DNA from: Diphasiastrum complanatum
Lineage: Eukaryota; Streptophyta; Lycopodiopsida; Lycopodiales; Lycopodiaceae
NCBI GenBank assembly: GCA_029204225.1
Contig: CM055102.1
Location: forward strand, 27,010,922 to 27,074,921
Reading direction: 5' to 3'
Length of the DNA: 64,000 nt
In this document: positions 33,289 through 46,090 of the stretch, one piece after another
Layout: each line of letters begins with the position of its first letter
How positions within the stretch are numbered: position 1 is the stretch's first letter
Notes under the pieces: generated by a model
Database searches by the model: none
The model's input: the letters and a program-made list of their open reading frames with translations, nothing else
What the model was told of the DNA's origin: nothing
Translations under genes and position numbers: made by a program

Positions 33289-34985
33289 GAGTTCCACAAC
33301 ACATTTACTCTTCCAACTACTTTTGCACAAGCTTGATGGAACACATTTACTCTTCCAGCTAACATAGCATTGTTGGGCACAAGCATCATCAAGAGTGAAA
33401 CGTCACCTTTCAAGTCCCATGTGAACAAGAGTTGGTAAAAAATGTCATCTACACAACAAAGTAGAACTTCTATGCAACATACATGGCTGTCTCATAACCC
33501 TCATGTGTATAGCCCTTTTCATTTCTTAGGGACAACACATTGTTACATTGCAATTTTCTTGCTTGCATATTCAGAATTTGTATGATTGAACATTTAAGGA
33601 GCCCAAAACATGTCTCTACAGTGGTGCATAATCAATGTCCAACTAAGATCACTTGAACAATATTCTAACTAGAGCGACAATTTATTTGATAGTCATGCAA
33701 TCAATTTTGAGGTTGATCTTAACATTTCATGATTGCCTTTTTATTCCTTTTCAAAGAGGTTCTTCCACATAACTGAACAAGGAGTTTAGAAGAGAGATGT
33801 AAGTTCTTGAAGATCTCTTGCTTACACACCCTTGTGGTCTTACTATTGTCTCCTGTCTACTCTCTATCTCAAGGGGGATTGTTAAGTTCTTAGATTTCAA
33901 GATGAATCATGCTTTTAACGAGATGGAGGCTGGTAATATGCAAATTTCTAGACTTCTACAGTGTGATACTATGTTGTGAGAATAAATAAATTTGCAGCAG
34001 TGCCATTTTGGGTCGGTGAATCCCTACGCAGCTTTCAGATTGGAATGCAATTGCAACCAAGCACCACAACATCGAGGAAGCTAGAGTTCAGATTAGGGTT
34101 TCTCCTTGGGAGATAATTTCAGAAACTAGCACAAATATCAGTTATCCTTTTTGCATCTAATAGTTAAGTTACACTAGTAATATTGTGTACAAATGCACAT
34201 CCTTAATTAGGTCTTATATAGAGTCCATGTCCAGATACACAAGTCCTTTTAACAAGCACAAATTTATATTTCCGAAGACGAGCATGCAGATAGCATGCCT
34301 TGTGCAAAGCATGGACAAATAATTTTGATATTGATGGTCACATCATTTGGTTGTGAATATGGTCACTCGATTCAAGAATCATCTACTTGTTCTGAAAGTG
34401 ACAGGAGCAACTGACATTGTCTCTAGACTGCAATGACCTTATCACCTGTTCTTTTTATTTAGGGCCCACAAACCATGTAGCCCCTCATCTGATCACAAGA
34501 GAGGTCATGTTTGCTTTTACATGCCCCAAAGAACTGGGGATGATATCATGCTTGGCCAGTAGAAAAGAAACTGACGAACAAACAATCTTGACTGTACAAG
34601 GCAAAACAGAAGGTATGCATATGACATTTAAAATACCAAGTATATGTGCAAATGGATACGATCATAGAAAAGAGTGATTTAAACAGGCAATTGCAGACCG
34701 GCTAGAAGCTGAGACAGTGCAAATTTACTTGCATCATTCATGCTTAGTTCATAAAAGGATAAGCTTGATGCTATAAGTCTCGTATCACCAGCTCAACCAT
34801 GGAGAGTGCTGCAGATTTACACAAAGAATTCACAAGTCAATCATTGAATAAAGAGCAAGACAGGCAAAGATACTCTGGTCTCTCAAATATGTAGCCTCCC
34901 CTTGATATGAAGCAGAATAAGCTCACAAAAGCCTTAGACAACAAGTACATTACTGATTAAAATGGCCGAAGAAACTTGTTAGAAC
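33289..34985. other. Intergenic; old duplicated segment and a possible LTR start
   Basis: 33340-33540 resembles 35797-36000 near the 3' end of the kinase gene (shared blocks CTTCCAGCT and CACCTTTCAA, similar spacing). A copia-like PPT/LTR junction, CAAGGGGGAT|TGTTAAGTTC, occurs at 33870-33890, but no pol tail precedes it and no second LTR is seen. The open frame 34417-34677 matches nothing I know. Confidence 0.4.
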
Positions 34986-35748
34986 CATAGTTGCCCGTTC
35001 CGGAACGAAACGCATTCTGGAATGCAAATGCGATCCGTTCCGGAAATTGACCAAAGGATTTTTTTTTTAAATTTACAAAGGTAAAAAGTGTGATACTGTA
35101 ATATCGCTGTTCCAGCCATTTCTCGACCTCGCTCAGCTCTGATGCACAGCGGAGTGATGGGGCAAAAAGATAGCTGGCCCGAAGGAATTCTAGGATGATC
35201 TGGCTTGAGAGTGGGTATTTCTTTAACAAGAAAAACAGCAGCGATACTGACTTCAACATATAGAAAAATACGCTGGAGATCGCTGGAGTCATCTACACTG
35301 GATAGATGTGGATGATTCAGAGATAGATACGCGCGCTTGAGACAGCCATCCAGTAGATCAGATTGAGACAACATCCAGTAGTAGATGGTTTGTATGCATG
35401 GGCCAGAGCAGGCTTCTCTAGGAGGTAGGTTTTTGTTCATGTGAAATAATATCATGCAGATGGTCAATCGTTTATGATTCACAAGCTATGAAATACTCCA
35501 TGTCAGGATACAGACACGCTTGGAATTAATGTCAGTACTAAGTATACAGATGCACTTGGAATCAATGTGGCCACTGCAGTTGGAGATTCTCATTAACTGA
35601 AATTGTTGGAGCATTCCAGGACCTGTTTTTTTATATTTAAAAAAAAAAAATGTTCCAACCCAGTACGTTCCAGAACGTACTGTACAGAAGGTACTGTACG
35701 GAACATACTGTACGCTCCAGGCCAAAAGGGTCTGAACGGGTTTTTAAG
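34986..35748. mobile_element. hAT-like non-autonomous DNA transposon, 763 bp
   Basis: It is flanked by a perfect 8-bp duplication GTTAGAAC (34978-34985 and 35749-35756), the TSD length typical of hAT elements. The ends are weakly inverted: CATAGTTGCCCGTTC on the left and, reverse-complemented, CTTAAAAACCCGTTC on the right, sharing CCCGTTC. Both subterminal regions carry repeated GTTCCGGAACG-like or GTACGTTC/TACTGTAC motifs followed by a T-run. No transposase is encoded; open frames inside are short and anonymous. It lies about 410 bp 3' of the kinase stop codon. Confidence 0.7.
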
Positions 35749-35756
35749 GTTAGAAC

Positions 35757-36166
35757 ACAAGTCCTACATAAGGGTAACTTGCTGTGACAAGCTGCGTAGC
35801 ACAACTCTTCCAGCTCACGTGGAATTGCTTTGCAAAAGCATCACCAACAAGAAAACCTCACCTTTCAAATTCAGTGTAAACACGAATTGGTCAAGAACAT
35901 CATATACAAGAGCAACTTGTATGGAAGATACAAGGCTGCCTCAAAGTCCTGATATGTAAAGCTCTTTTCTGATTTTAAGGGAGGAAAAAACTTTCTGATC
36001 AAGTACCAAACAGTGCCAAAACTATAGTAATGCACGCCAACATGAAATCATATAACCTGCTAAGCCAGCTATGTAAAGAGCAAGGAATAATTATGACTAG
36101 GTGGTTATGATAAGCTTCAACAATGAACAAAGAAGAACCATGTTGCCTGCTCAGCAAGGCAACAGA
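35757..36166. other. Probable 3' flank or UTR of the kinase gene
   Basis: Non-coding in all frames of interest. It contains the partner of the duplicated segment at 33340-33540. I cannot locate the polyadenylation site with confidence. Confidence 0.4.
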
Positions 36167-39100
36167 TCAATGGACGCTTTTTGAAGTAGGTTCTTGTGAC
36201 GAGTTAGAGTAGTCTTTTCTTATGTCCCAAAGAACAGCTGCCACCTCCTGCATTGTCGGTCTGTTTTTCCTTGTTGGGGCCGAACAGTGCAAAGCCAGCT
36301 CAACTAACCGTCGAATTGCTAATGATGCTGCTGATGTTAGCTCCAACTTAGGATCCAAGATTTCAGCAGCATTGCCTTGAACAAGTCTATCAGCAGCCTG
36401 GAGTGAACATCACCAAATGCTTAAATTCAGAGGTTGAAATTTTACAAGATATACCAGAAGGAATGCAATAAGAGATTAGGCTTTTAGAATATGACCACCA
36501 GTTTTCTTGTGTGGATTAAAACCACATGCAAATCTAGACCACTCAGTCAACAAGATTTAGGCGCTGCTATGTCTTAAACAAAATGACCTTGAGTATATGA
36601 GATGTTTCTTTTCAAGTCTTACTGCTATACATTTCTGCATGAGCTAACACTAAGCCAGATGCAGAGTAAAAAAATCGGCTGGAAGTAAAATGTTTACAGG
36701 CATTCAACACAGTACCCTTACTAATTTTTGCAAGTTGTAAACCCAAAAGGTAAATTGCTCGGCTTATCACTGCAAACAAGTCAAAATGTTGATAATTACA
36801 CCGATGGCGCCTTCAAGTGCAACTCTGGCACTGCATCTAGCAGGATATAAAGTTGTCATAGTGCAGATTATTCAATATGTAAGCTTCTAGTAGGTCAAAT
36901 TTGAGGCGATCAGAAAAGTCAATCAAACAAACTAAATTGAAACTGCTGCTTCAAATGGTACCTCCATTCAAAACCTCAAATCACTCTCTGGGGTAACTTC
37001 AATCTGCACTCAATGCTAGTAGACCAAGTGTCTCTGACATTGTTATGACCTCACGTCTCAACATCAGAGCCTTGGATTGGACATGATATTTTGGAAACGG
37101 CCCTAACAATGGATCGAAAAGTGCAATGTGCAAGTTTTTCTGTGGCAACATACATCCATATTAAACAGGAGGCAGGCAGGGGAGCCACATTGAGGGGTAG
37201 GAGAGAGACATGCAGGATGAGAACTGCAGGATGCAGGCAGAGGAGCCACATTAAAGTGTACGAGACAGACACAGGATGAGTAGCAACTGCAAGAGTATCA
37301 ACACAAGGAAGAGAGAGTGAAGAGGCAGCCTAAGAGGAAGGACAGACATTTGTATAGTGTGGACTTGATCTTGAAACTGCACCAAGTTCCAACTATCCTG
37401 CTCTCTCAGAAACAAGGCTATATTTGCAGGAAGAGTATATATAGGTGAGCACCTTCTCTAGCAGATCTACTAGGAATATGAGCAGTTGCAGGTCCTTCTA
37501 GTATATAGTTGAACTTGTCCTCCTCAGTCACCTCCAGGCTACATAAAGCACTAGATTTTGGTACTCAGAATCTTGTAACGAGTAGCTATGAAACTCTGGT
37601 TTTCAGTCTACAAAGATTGTCGATATTCTTTCTTGGACACTTAAAAACATCCCAATCTCACTGCCTGATTTGAAACCTGTTCAACGACAACTTTATTAAA
37701 ATCAACATAAACCCATCTCTCTAGATACAAAAAGCATCGGATAGGAAAGGGAGGAACGGAGGGTGATGGTGATTGATCCATAACTGAGCCAAGATAGTGT
37801 GGTGAGGATGATGGACAAATCAGAGATGCACGGAATGAAGGAAAGTGATCCCATGAAGTAATCCACCACACTATCTCCTCTATTATGTGGATGATGTGTG
37901 ATTTCTTGAAGTGGACCATCTGACTACCGTATCATAACATCAAGAATATCAGGAGGTTCTATAGTAGCAACCAAACTCATTTGAAACCTATTGTGTTTCA
38001 AAAACGTTAAAAACCCCTTTTTCAGCTTCTACTGTTTTTGGAATAAAATACCATTGTCACCTATTTGTGGCCTATTTTTCACCTACTTATAACGATATCG
38101 TAAGGTTGTGCACGGTCCTATGCTCCCTAATAAGTTTTTTTTTTAATATGTAAGGGCTAGTGAGCATTTCTTCTTACAAAACAGCAAAAAAATTTGCTAG
38201 AAACCGATGAACAATAAAACCTCTCTCAAACTGCCTTTTCTGAACTATTTATGGTTTTGCAGCTTTGAAGAAAATTGCGTAAATAGTTTTTGTGGGAATC
38301 GATAGGCACACTTTCTGACGGACTCTACAGAACACCTACTGTAGTTGTATGGCAGATCATACTTCAAATCAGTACTTCAGAATTAAGACGGGGCCAGATC
38401 AGCCCAAAATAGCCATTGCGCATGTGTGTAGAAAACATGGTGTAAAGTATTTTTGAACGCTGGGTCTTGTATTACCTTTGCAGATTTTTCATACAAGAAG
38501 AGTATCTTTCATCATATCACCTGTTGTTTATCTTGCTGCATATTTTTTATAGTTTCCTGTATGGTTCTAGTCTTAGCTTTATTTCACATTCCGATATCCA
38601 TCTCTAACAATTTTCACTTTTTTGCAACCCCTAAAATTGAAAAAAGTCTCCAGACTTTGTTGATTTTTCTAAACGTTTCAAATGTTTGGTAGCCCGAATT
38701 CAAGCCAACTTAATCACTTAACGATTTATCATGCCATGTAGTCAATAGACTTTACAATGGGTCAGTAAGTTAATTCAAATGAATACATGACTGACTCTCA
38801 ATTGGATCCACATTCTAAGACCTTAAAGCTTCTAAGGATCATTAGCCTTCCAACTTCCTATATGTATCTCAGTTGATGGATGATCTATCCCATCCAATTT
38901 TGTTCTAAAATCCATGGTTCACACCCAAGGGGCCCTTCCACTGATGCACAAAAACCGAACCCTTTTCAATTTGTGTATGAAGGCAGTTTAGCCAGTAGAC
39001 AATGATCGTTCTTCCTGATAGTCTACACTCGATAAGTTCTCAACTTGCCCCAAGTTCTGTGGGACACACTTCCATATTTAGGTTCCTCTTCTATTCGTGC

Positions 39101-42100
39101 GTGTGAAAAATTTACACCGACTCTTACTGCCTGGTAAAAAAATTCCACAACTCAAAAAATATCCAATAAATAAGGAGTCGTAAGGTATTTGAGTATAGGG
39201 TGGGGGGTGGATACAGTTCTTGATAGTCACTTGATCTACATGTCCTTATCAACTGAGACATTCTGCATTTCAAAACTTCAAACACTCTGATTTGTACCAT
39301 CTAACATACTATTCTCACCCAAAATATACTCACTACAGTTACCCATGACGTACCACACACTTAGATCATTTTCCTACAGAAAAGTTCCCAAGAAACAAGA
39401 CTACAAACCAGCTATGATTTGATCCAATGCCACTTCCTAATACTTTATCCTTTTGACCTGCAATTATTGTGGTGGATTTGGCTTCCAAATATGACCTGAA
39501 TGATTGCTATTACAATCAAATCAGATCAGGAACATGAGAGACCTGCATAGCTATGGCTTCTTTACTTTTTTTCACCCAGAAATGAAAAAATTTTAACAAA
39601 ATTTGTCACTATTCGTATTACTATCTCAATATGGCTTATTGTAAGAACTCACACATGTGGTGTCTGTTTGTACAATAAAGTTTTAATCCTACTTCAAAGC
39701 GAATTTCCCTCCTGCACTTCATTGCTTTTCCTGCAAGGCTGATTCCATCCTACTAGACAACTTTGTAGGGGAAGTATAGAGCCTGTACTTTCATGTAGAA
39801 CTCATGCTTTTTACGACAAAATTAGGTTTCTCACCAGAATGAAGGCTCCATAACCTTCACCGGATGTCAAGGTTTAAAGTGACAGAGGGGCTCCATAACA
39901 CACGTGTCACAATTCCATGTCAAAAAAGAGTCAGGACTAATGAATACCCATAGGATGGTGACTCGCTCATTGCTAGGACGCTTTGGCTCGATAGGCCGTC
40001 TTCCAGAAAACATTTCAATCAACAAAACCCCATAGGAATAAACATCAGTTTTAGGTGAAATCTGCATTGTCTGAAAATACTCCGGATCCACATAACCAGC
40101 AGTCCCCTTTACTTGTGTTGAAACATGGGTCTTCCCTGCTTCCATAGGTCCAGTTGTAGAGAATCCAAAGTCTGCCACCTTGGCCCTGAACTTCTTTGTC
40201 ACAAGAATATTTGAGGATTTAACGTCTCTATGGATGATTGGTTTCTCTGCATCAAAAATTAAAACCATATCAAGTGACCATCAATTAAAGCCTCTGTCAA
40301 AGCTATCAAAGGGCTCATAAAAAGGACTAAATATAAATAGAAGGCATCTCATCCATGCAGGAGATTTTGCCAATATACAATTACATAAAAGTAAAGGATA
40401 TACTGCCAATTTTTGGGACTTTAGTCTTCAAGTATTTCTAATAAAGAAAAAAGTTTTAAGAGATTTTGGACCTTCAAGCATGTTAGATATGCATATCCAT
40501 AGCAGAAAAGCATGAAAGTAGGAACTTTTAAAGTACCAAAATTAATATGGCACCATTTTCAACATACACGACCTACCTGCATATAGATGAAGGTAAGTAA
40601 GAGCATGAGCCACATCAATAGCTATGTCCAGCCTTGTTGCTAGGTCAAGAGTGACTCCATGTATACCTGTGCATGTGCTTATTAAAGAATTTTGTACTTA
40701 AAAATAGTGTGAAAACCCTAACCACAGCAAGTACAATCTCTCATTCTGGCTGAGACACAAAAGCATATTCAAAGACCAAGACTGTGACGTTACCATCAAG
40801 ATGTTCACGCAGATTGCCATTTGACACATACTCAACAATAAGGATGTGCTCTTGATCATCTTCTAAATATCCAATCAATTTCACAAGGTTCAAATGATCG
40901 ATATTAGAAAGCATTGTCACTTCATTCTGAAACTCTTTAAAAGCATGTGGCTGCAGGGCTTCCTGAATATCTCAAACAGAAAAAAAGGTTTGAGAAATTC
41001 CCTTTCAACTAGAATTTTTTTTTAAGGAATTATGTACATTCAAACTGTTCATGAGAAGCATAGGCTTTCATCGGCATACAAAAGAAATCAACTTGTAGTA
41101 CTTAAAATAAAATAATCTAAGTTCAAATACTAACTCCCCCAGAAAGCAGAGAATACTTTGGATGAATATCAAATAGTCAAATGAGAAGATTAACATATTT
41201 AGCAATAGTTCTTTTTACACCACACTGCAAACAAAGTGGAACATTTTAAGTTATACTACATCTACAGAACATTATACTACAGCTACAGAACGGTCCATTG
41301 TGAAAGTTAAACAAATGAAGGCTCCAAATTAGCTGTGTGGAACGAAACATGCCACGTGAAAACATTCATTGGCCAATTATCGGTTGGGCAATGTTATAAG
41401 AAGTCTCAAAAGGATCCTTAACCTACAACGCAAGTAAGCTCACACAATCTCATAAAGAAAAAGCAGTGAACATTGAGGAAACAAAGAGACTTAACCTTTT
41501 TCAAGAATTTTGAAACAAAACATTTCAGAATGACACGCAACTACATTGTGAACAATCAACAGCTAATGTGGAAAAAAAAAACAACTTTGCTTGATCTCTA
41601 CCGTCTACCAAGTTCATCTCCATCTAAAAAACCCATACACTTTAAAAGGCTGACCTAGAAATGGTCATTGGGCACTTGTTATGACTTCACAAACTGGAAA
41701 CCACCAGGTGCTGGTCAACACAAGAAACCAAGCGCTCACGATTGACCCCGCCGAAGTGGATTCTGGGTAGGCTGATCTGTGTATTTCTTGGAAAAATCTT
41801 GTCTAAGAGATTGGAAACTAGGTGAAATTTTAAATGGTAATGATCATCCAAGTTGGATTATCCAACTTGAAGAATCATTCAAATTAATAACATATGCAAG
41901 TAATTCAAGGAAGTAATCTAAAATGAAACTAGAAACAATCCTCGGCATGCTCTTTGTGATGGTATATGGATTGATACAAGTCTAAAAAATGCATGAATGG
42001 ATTTCCATTGCTAGAGAATAAATAATCTGTATCGATGCGTACAACTGACACTTGTAAGATGTCTTCAAAAGACATGTACATGGAGACCTATTTGTATGTA

Positions 42101-44310
42101 GTCCGGACATGAGGGTCCGGGCCGGACATTCCGCGTCCGCGTCCGGGTCCGGCGTCCGGACCCGGACGAGTCCGACCCTCGGACGCGGGGTCGGACGCGT
42201 CCAATTTTTTTTTTTTTTTTTTGCTAAATAACTAAAAAAATCAAAAAAAAATCAAAAAAATTGAAAAAAAAAACGGACGCGGACGTGCGTTCGGACGCAG
42301 GGGTTGCTTCCTTAGGTATGTACAGGTGATGAAATTTCTAGTGCCATCTATCTAGCAATTCCTTTGCAGGGCCTGTGACCTCCTCCATGCTCAGCTCATT
42401 GATGATCATACAATAATCTTATTTTAAATCATTAAATGATCCTTCAGTTGACTGTCCATACTTGTCATATGTGATGCTGTATGTGATATTATGTTCATAA
42501 CTCCTAGAGTCGGCGACATTTTAGCAAGCTGTGAGTCTAAAATAACTCGAGCAATGCATATCGTTGACCGGGTCATTCAACATTGTTTGGCTGTAAATGC
42601 AGATTCTATGATAAGACTTAAAGCGAGTATTAGAAAAGAATCATTCAACACGCTTGCCTGTAATTGCAGATTATAAAATAAGCCGGAAAGCCAGTATTCT
42701 TTAACAGTTACTGATATGAAACAGAATTGAACTGAAACAGTGTCTTTGTCTCTGAGGAAAAGCGCAGACAAAAATTGATCTAGATTTCGAAGTGAGCCAT
42801 AAGTTCTCCTTTTTTCTCCTTCTTAAACCTTAAGCACCTTATTGAAGAAGCCCCATCCTAGCTTTCGGGTGTGTCCATGTTCAGACAATTACTTACTTGT
42901 AAGTTATAAGCCATACAAATCAGAATTTTTACAAACAGCACGACCTTTTCCGTCGCTCATGTTTTTTTCTTTGTTTAGAGGCATTGGCTTGATCTGGAAA
43001 TTGCATGTGCATTTTAGTTGCATGACTTTCAAGAATGGGTTGCAAACAGATGTGTCTTGAGCTTTACCTTTTTCCCTCGTTTGATGGCAACCAATTTGCC
43101 ATCCCCTAACTTCCCTTTGTAGACGGTTCCAAACCCACCATGTCCGATTACATTTGAGGCAGAAAAGTTACAAGTGATATTGGCAATGTCGGTCATAGTA
43201 AAACCCATATATCCCGTGCTCTTGGATAAGGAAGCATCCGAAGCAAATCTTGGAGAAGGCTCATTCAAAGAACTCCCTTCCAAGGAGGTGGACGTAGAAG
43301 CCACTGAAAGGTCAAAAGGACAGACATGGTACATTAATAGTTCAAATTGACATTCCTTAAGAAAAGTTATGTAGCTCTACATGAATATCTCTTTTCACCT
43401 CAAGGCATCATAGTAGAAAAACAGAAAGGCAGTCACTCAAACCTCCTCCCAACTCTAGCATATCTCAATAAATTAATGGCCTTTTCCAATGATGCAGCAG
43501 AAGACGACTCAGATCAGCCCTTAATATACAAGATTAACAACAAACCTACACTGTGAGCAAAGTTGATAACCAAAGGATTTTCACTCACATGCTTTGCCTT
43601 TCTCAAGTTCCTTGGGATTCTCTTTCCTGTTAGGCTGCAAGCATGGACATATGAAAACACATGCAACAAGTGAAAATCCACCAAGAATTCCATAAAACTG
43701 AACGTGAACATGTGAACGATAGGGATAATTGGGTTGTTCTGCAAACTCCTCTTCCATTATTGATACACTGGATAATGCACTGGCCTGCCTTGTCCGCATG
43801 TCTAAGGAGCTTGCAGTTTGACCAATAGTTGTTGCCATTTTCCTTCCATGAAGGTATCTGGCTGGAAGATCGAGCATGCAAAACAACAAAAATAAGGAAC
43901 ACCCAAAAAAGGAACAGTGATATCATTGCCTATCTCTATTATCCGAATTGTCCGACTCTAGATAGATTTTAACCTGTCAATACTGCAGGTTTTGTTTCTG
44001 AGACCAAAATGATAACGCGACATATTCTTCCTGTCAAGCTGAGCAGACAATCCAGCACATGCGGATCATTACTGACGCATTCCCCACCCTTGGCATCAGC
44101 AAAATAAAGACTGCACTCTTCGTCATCCTTGTCAGTAACTGTCAATGAGCCACATGAAGAGAATACAATGCCGCAAAGTTTCGAAGCCCCCCTGGCATCC
44201 ACATCTACTGAAATACTGAAATCAATGCCCATCAACAGAAAAAGGGCCACAAGCAACAACGCTCCAGGTAAGTTTGCATCATTCCTTTGAACCAAAACCC
44301 TGGCTGGCAT
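36167..44310 (-). CDS. Membrane-anchored receptor-like kinase, CRCK / RLCK-IV type
   Basis: Seven exons deduced from GT-AG sites and phase: 44310-43974, 43861-43589, 43303-43068, 40962-40794, 40666-40577, 40246-39948 and 36397-36167 (1,635 nt, 544 residues). ATG 44310 starts a signal peptide ([15 protein letters not shown]). A short Cys-containing ectodomain follows ([21 protein letters not shown]). A transmembrane segment lies at about residues 168-187 ([20 protein letters not shown]). Kinase: glycine loop GHGGFG (about 257), VAIKR Lys (about 278), HRDVKSSN (about 374), ADFG (about 392), [13 protein letters not shown] with Arg marks an RD kinase, and all catalytic residues are present. The C-terminal part ([18 protein letters not shown]) resembles calmodulin-binding receptor-like cytoplasmic kinases. 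Substrate unknown; it should act at the plasma membrane in signalling (inference). Confidence 0.87.
37171..37290. repeat. Imperfect tandem duplication in kinase intron 6
   Basis: Two units of about 58 bp, each with GCAGGCAG, GGAGCCACATT, GAGA and CAGGATGAG in the same order (37171-37227 and 37230-37290). They lie inside the 3.5-kb last intron. Confidence 0.75.
42101..42315. mobile_element. MITE-like insertion in kinase intron 3
   Basis: 215 bp of GC-rich GTCCGGACGCG-type repeats at both sides enclose an 18-bp T-run (about 42207) and A-rich sequence. The two GC-rich sides are roughly inverted (GTCCGCGTCCG versus CGGACGCGGAC). A 7-bp direct repeat GTATGTA flanks it (42094-42100 and 42316-42322). 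The architecture resembles the ends of the hAT-like element at 34986, but sequence identity is low. It does not touch exon or splice sequence. Confidence 0.5.
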
Positions 44311-45049
44311 TGATCCGACTTACTTAGTTACATCGATTCACGTAACAAGAATATCAACTTCACCTTCTTGAGAGTCTCATCCAGTCATCAGAGGGGGCTT
44401 CAATCGTTGATTCCACAAAATATGCAAGATCAAAACCTGCCTTATGAAAACAATATCTCACAAAAAACTTACAAAAGGTTGTTCGGCAAATGCTTTGATC
44501 CCCTACAAATCATAATATATAATAGCCACTCAAATCAACTAAGACATCCTACAAAAAGGCTCGTTCTCGGTATCAGCAAGAATCACCTACTTCCAGTGTC
44601 ACCAGAAAGCCATCGTTACGTTTCTTCCGGGCATACTGAAACCAAGGGAGAGATTGGACACGCAGCAAGAAGCAGCAAGCGTATTACTCAACTTTCTGTA
44701 ATGAGATTATGAAGCACTGGTTAAGAAACCCTTAGAACCTTTTTGATGTTGTCTGTCAATTTTGCTCTAGCAATCTCAGCCCGATCCAAGTCCTTGCTGC
44801 TGCATGATATGCTGATAATAAACGAGTGTCACTGGTCAGTTCGAGGCGAGATCTCCCAGGTCGATCATGCTTCATATCATATCTAATGCTCATCTTTCCA
44901 GTTACACGTCCATTGTCCTTGTGATGTCACACTGAAGAGATGCACAGTGCAATCAATGCTCATATACGTTGAAACTTTTTTCCAAAAAAGCATACATACT
45001 AGTTATTATATGAAGGAAATCTGTGTAGTGAAGTAAGTAAATCCTAATA
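44311..45049. other. Upstream region of the kinase gene
   Basis: It probably holds the kinase promoter and 5' UTR. I see no clear TATA box at a decisive distance. Open frame 44368-44712 has no family resemblance and is likely spurious. Confidence 0.4.
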
Positions 45050-45323
45050 AAACTTAGGTTACATAGGTTTATTGAATTAATAAAATAATTTATTTGTGTT
45101 AATTTCTCTTATTTTATCGGCAAAGAATCTGAGATTCAAGATCCAAAAGACAAAAAATTTCAAAGACCGACAACTCTTAAAAAATGCAGGAAATTGGAGG
45201 AAAACCCCAAAGAGGTTTCTTGAACAATGCTTTGTGTGGGCTGGGTAGGGCCATGTTTTTGACCAAGTGCACCAAGCCTAGATTCCATACTACACTTCAA
45301 TCATTAAGGTTGAAAATTGAGTG

Positions 45324-45354
<31 letters not shown>

Positions 45355-46090
45355 AAACCTTGGGGCTTGTGGGCATGTGTTTGTAAGCCCATGAGTAGAA
45401 GCTTAAAAATAATAATAAAATAGCTTAAACTTAGATTTAATAAACTTAAGATTAGAAATATTTTGTATTAAGTTTTCCTAAGTTAAGAAACTTTGGAGTT
45501 CTAAATCCTAAGTTAGAAGTTTTAGAAAGGCTAAAAATATATTAGTTCCATAAGTTAGTGGATACTTATGGAAGACCCTCCTTGTCATAAAAGGAGAGGT
45601 ATTTGCCTTATAAATAATACTTTTGAGATTAAGCTATCAAGTTCTCTATTTTTGAGATTATCTTGCTATTTCACTTGTGTTCCCATTGGAAGGTACATAG
45701 CTTGAGGGAAGGTGCTCGGGCCTCCTCTTGCCACCTTTCATTGGTTCTTTTATTGTGGCATGTTTTTAATTGATTGATACTTAGTTTAGCCGCAATCTAT
45801 CTTTTCAATCCCTTTGGGTGTTAATCTAGGATTTAGTTTAATCACCTTGCTAGTTGGGTAAGCCTTAATAAGGTTTTGTATTTTGTCATCTTAGTTAGTT
45901 TCATTTCTATTTCGAGCACTAGTTGGGTAAGCCTTAGTGCTTTCATCATTGTTTTCTATTTCCGCACTCCGTTTAAAGCTTGGTAGCTTAGAAAGTGGAC
46001 GATCCTCTCTATACTACACCACATCGTGAGTAGATCTAGCCAAACATTCGCAAATCAGATTTACTTCCAACATTGGCACCGTTGTCGCTT
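45050..46090 (+). repeat. Putative Ty3-type 5' LTR and decayed tRNA-Asp PBS
   Basis: The right end CTTCCAACA (46072) is followed by TTGGCACCGTTGTCGC (46073-46088). Plant Athila/Tat-type elements carry TGGCGCCGTTGCCG here, complementary to tRNA-Asp; this copy differs at two positions, both C-to-T-type changes. The LTR has a (TA)13 tract at 45324-45350 and a TATA-like TTATAAATAATA near 45610. The left boundary is not determined; about 45050 is a guess. Confidence 0.55.

Noticed and set aside
33870-33890. CAAGGGGGAT|TGTTAAG as a definite LTR border
   Set aside because: No pol tail upstream and no matching second LTR; kept only as a possibility in the intergenic entry.
35603-35959. 118-codon open frame
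   Set aside because: It crosses the right end and TSD of the hAT-like element, so it cannot be an old conserved gene.
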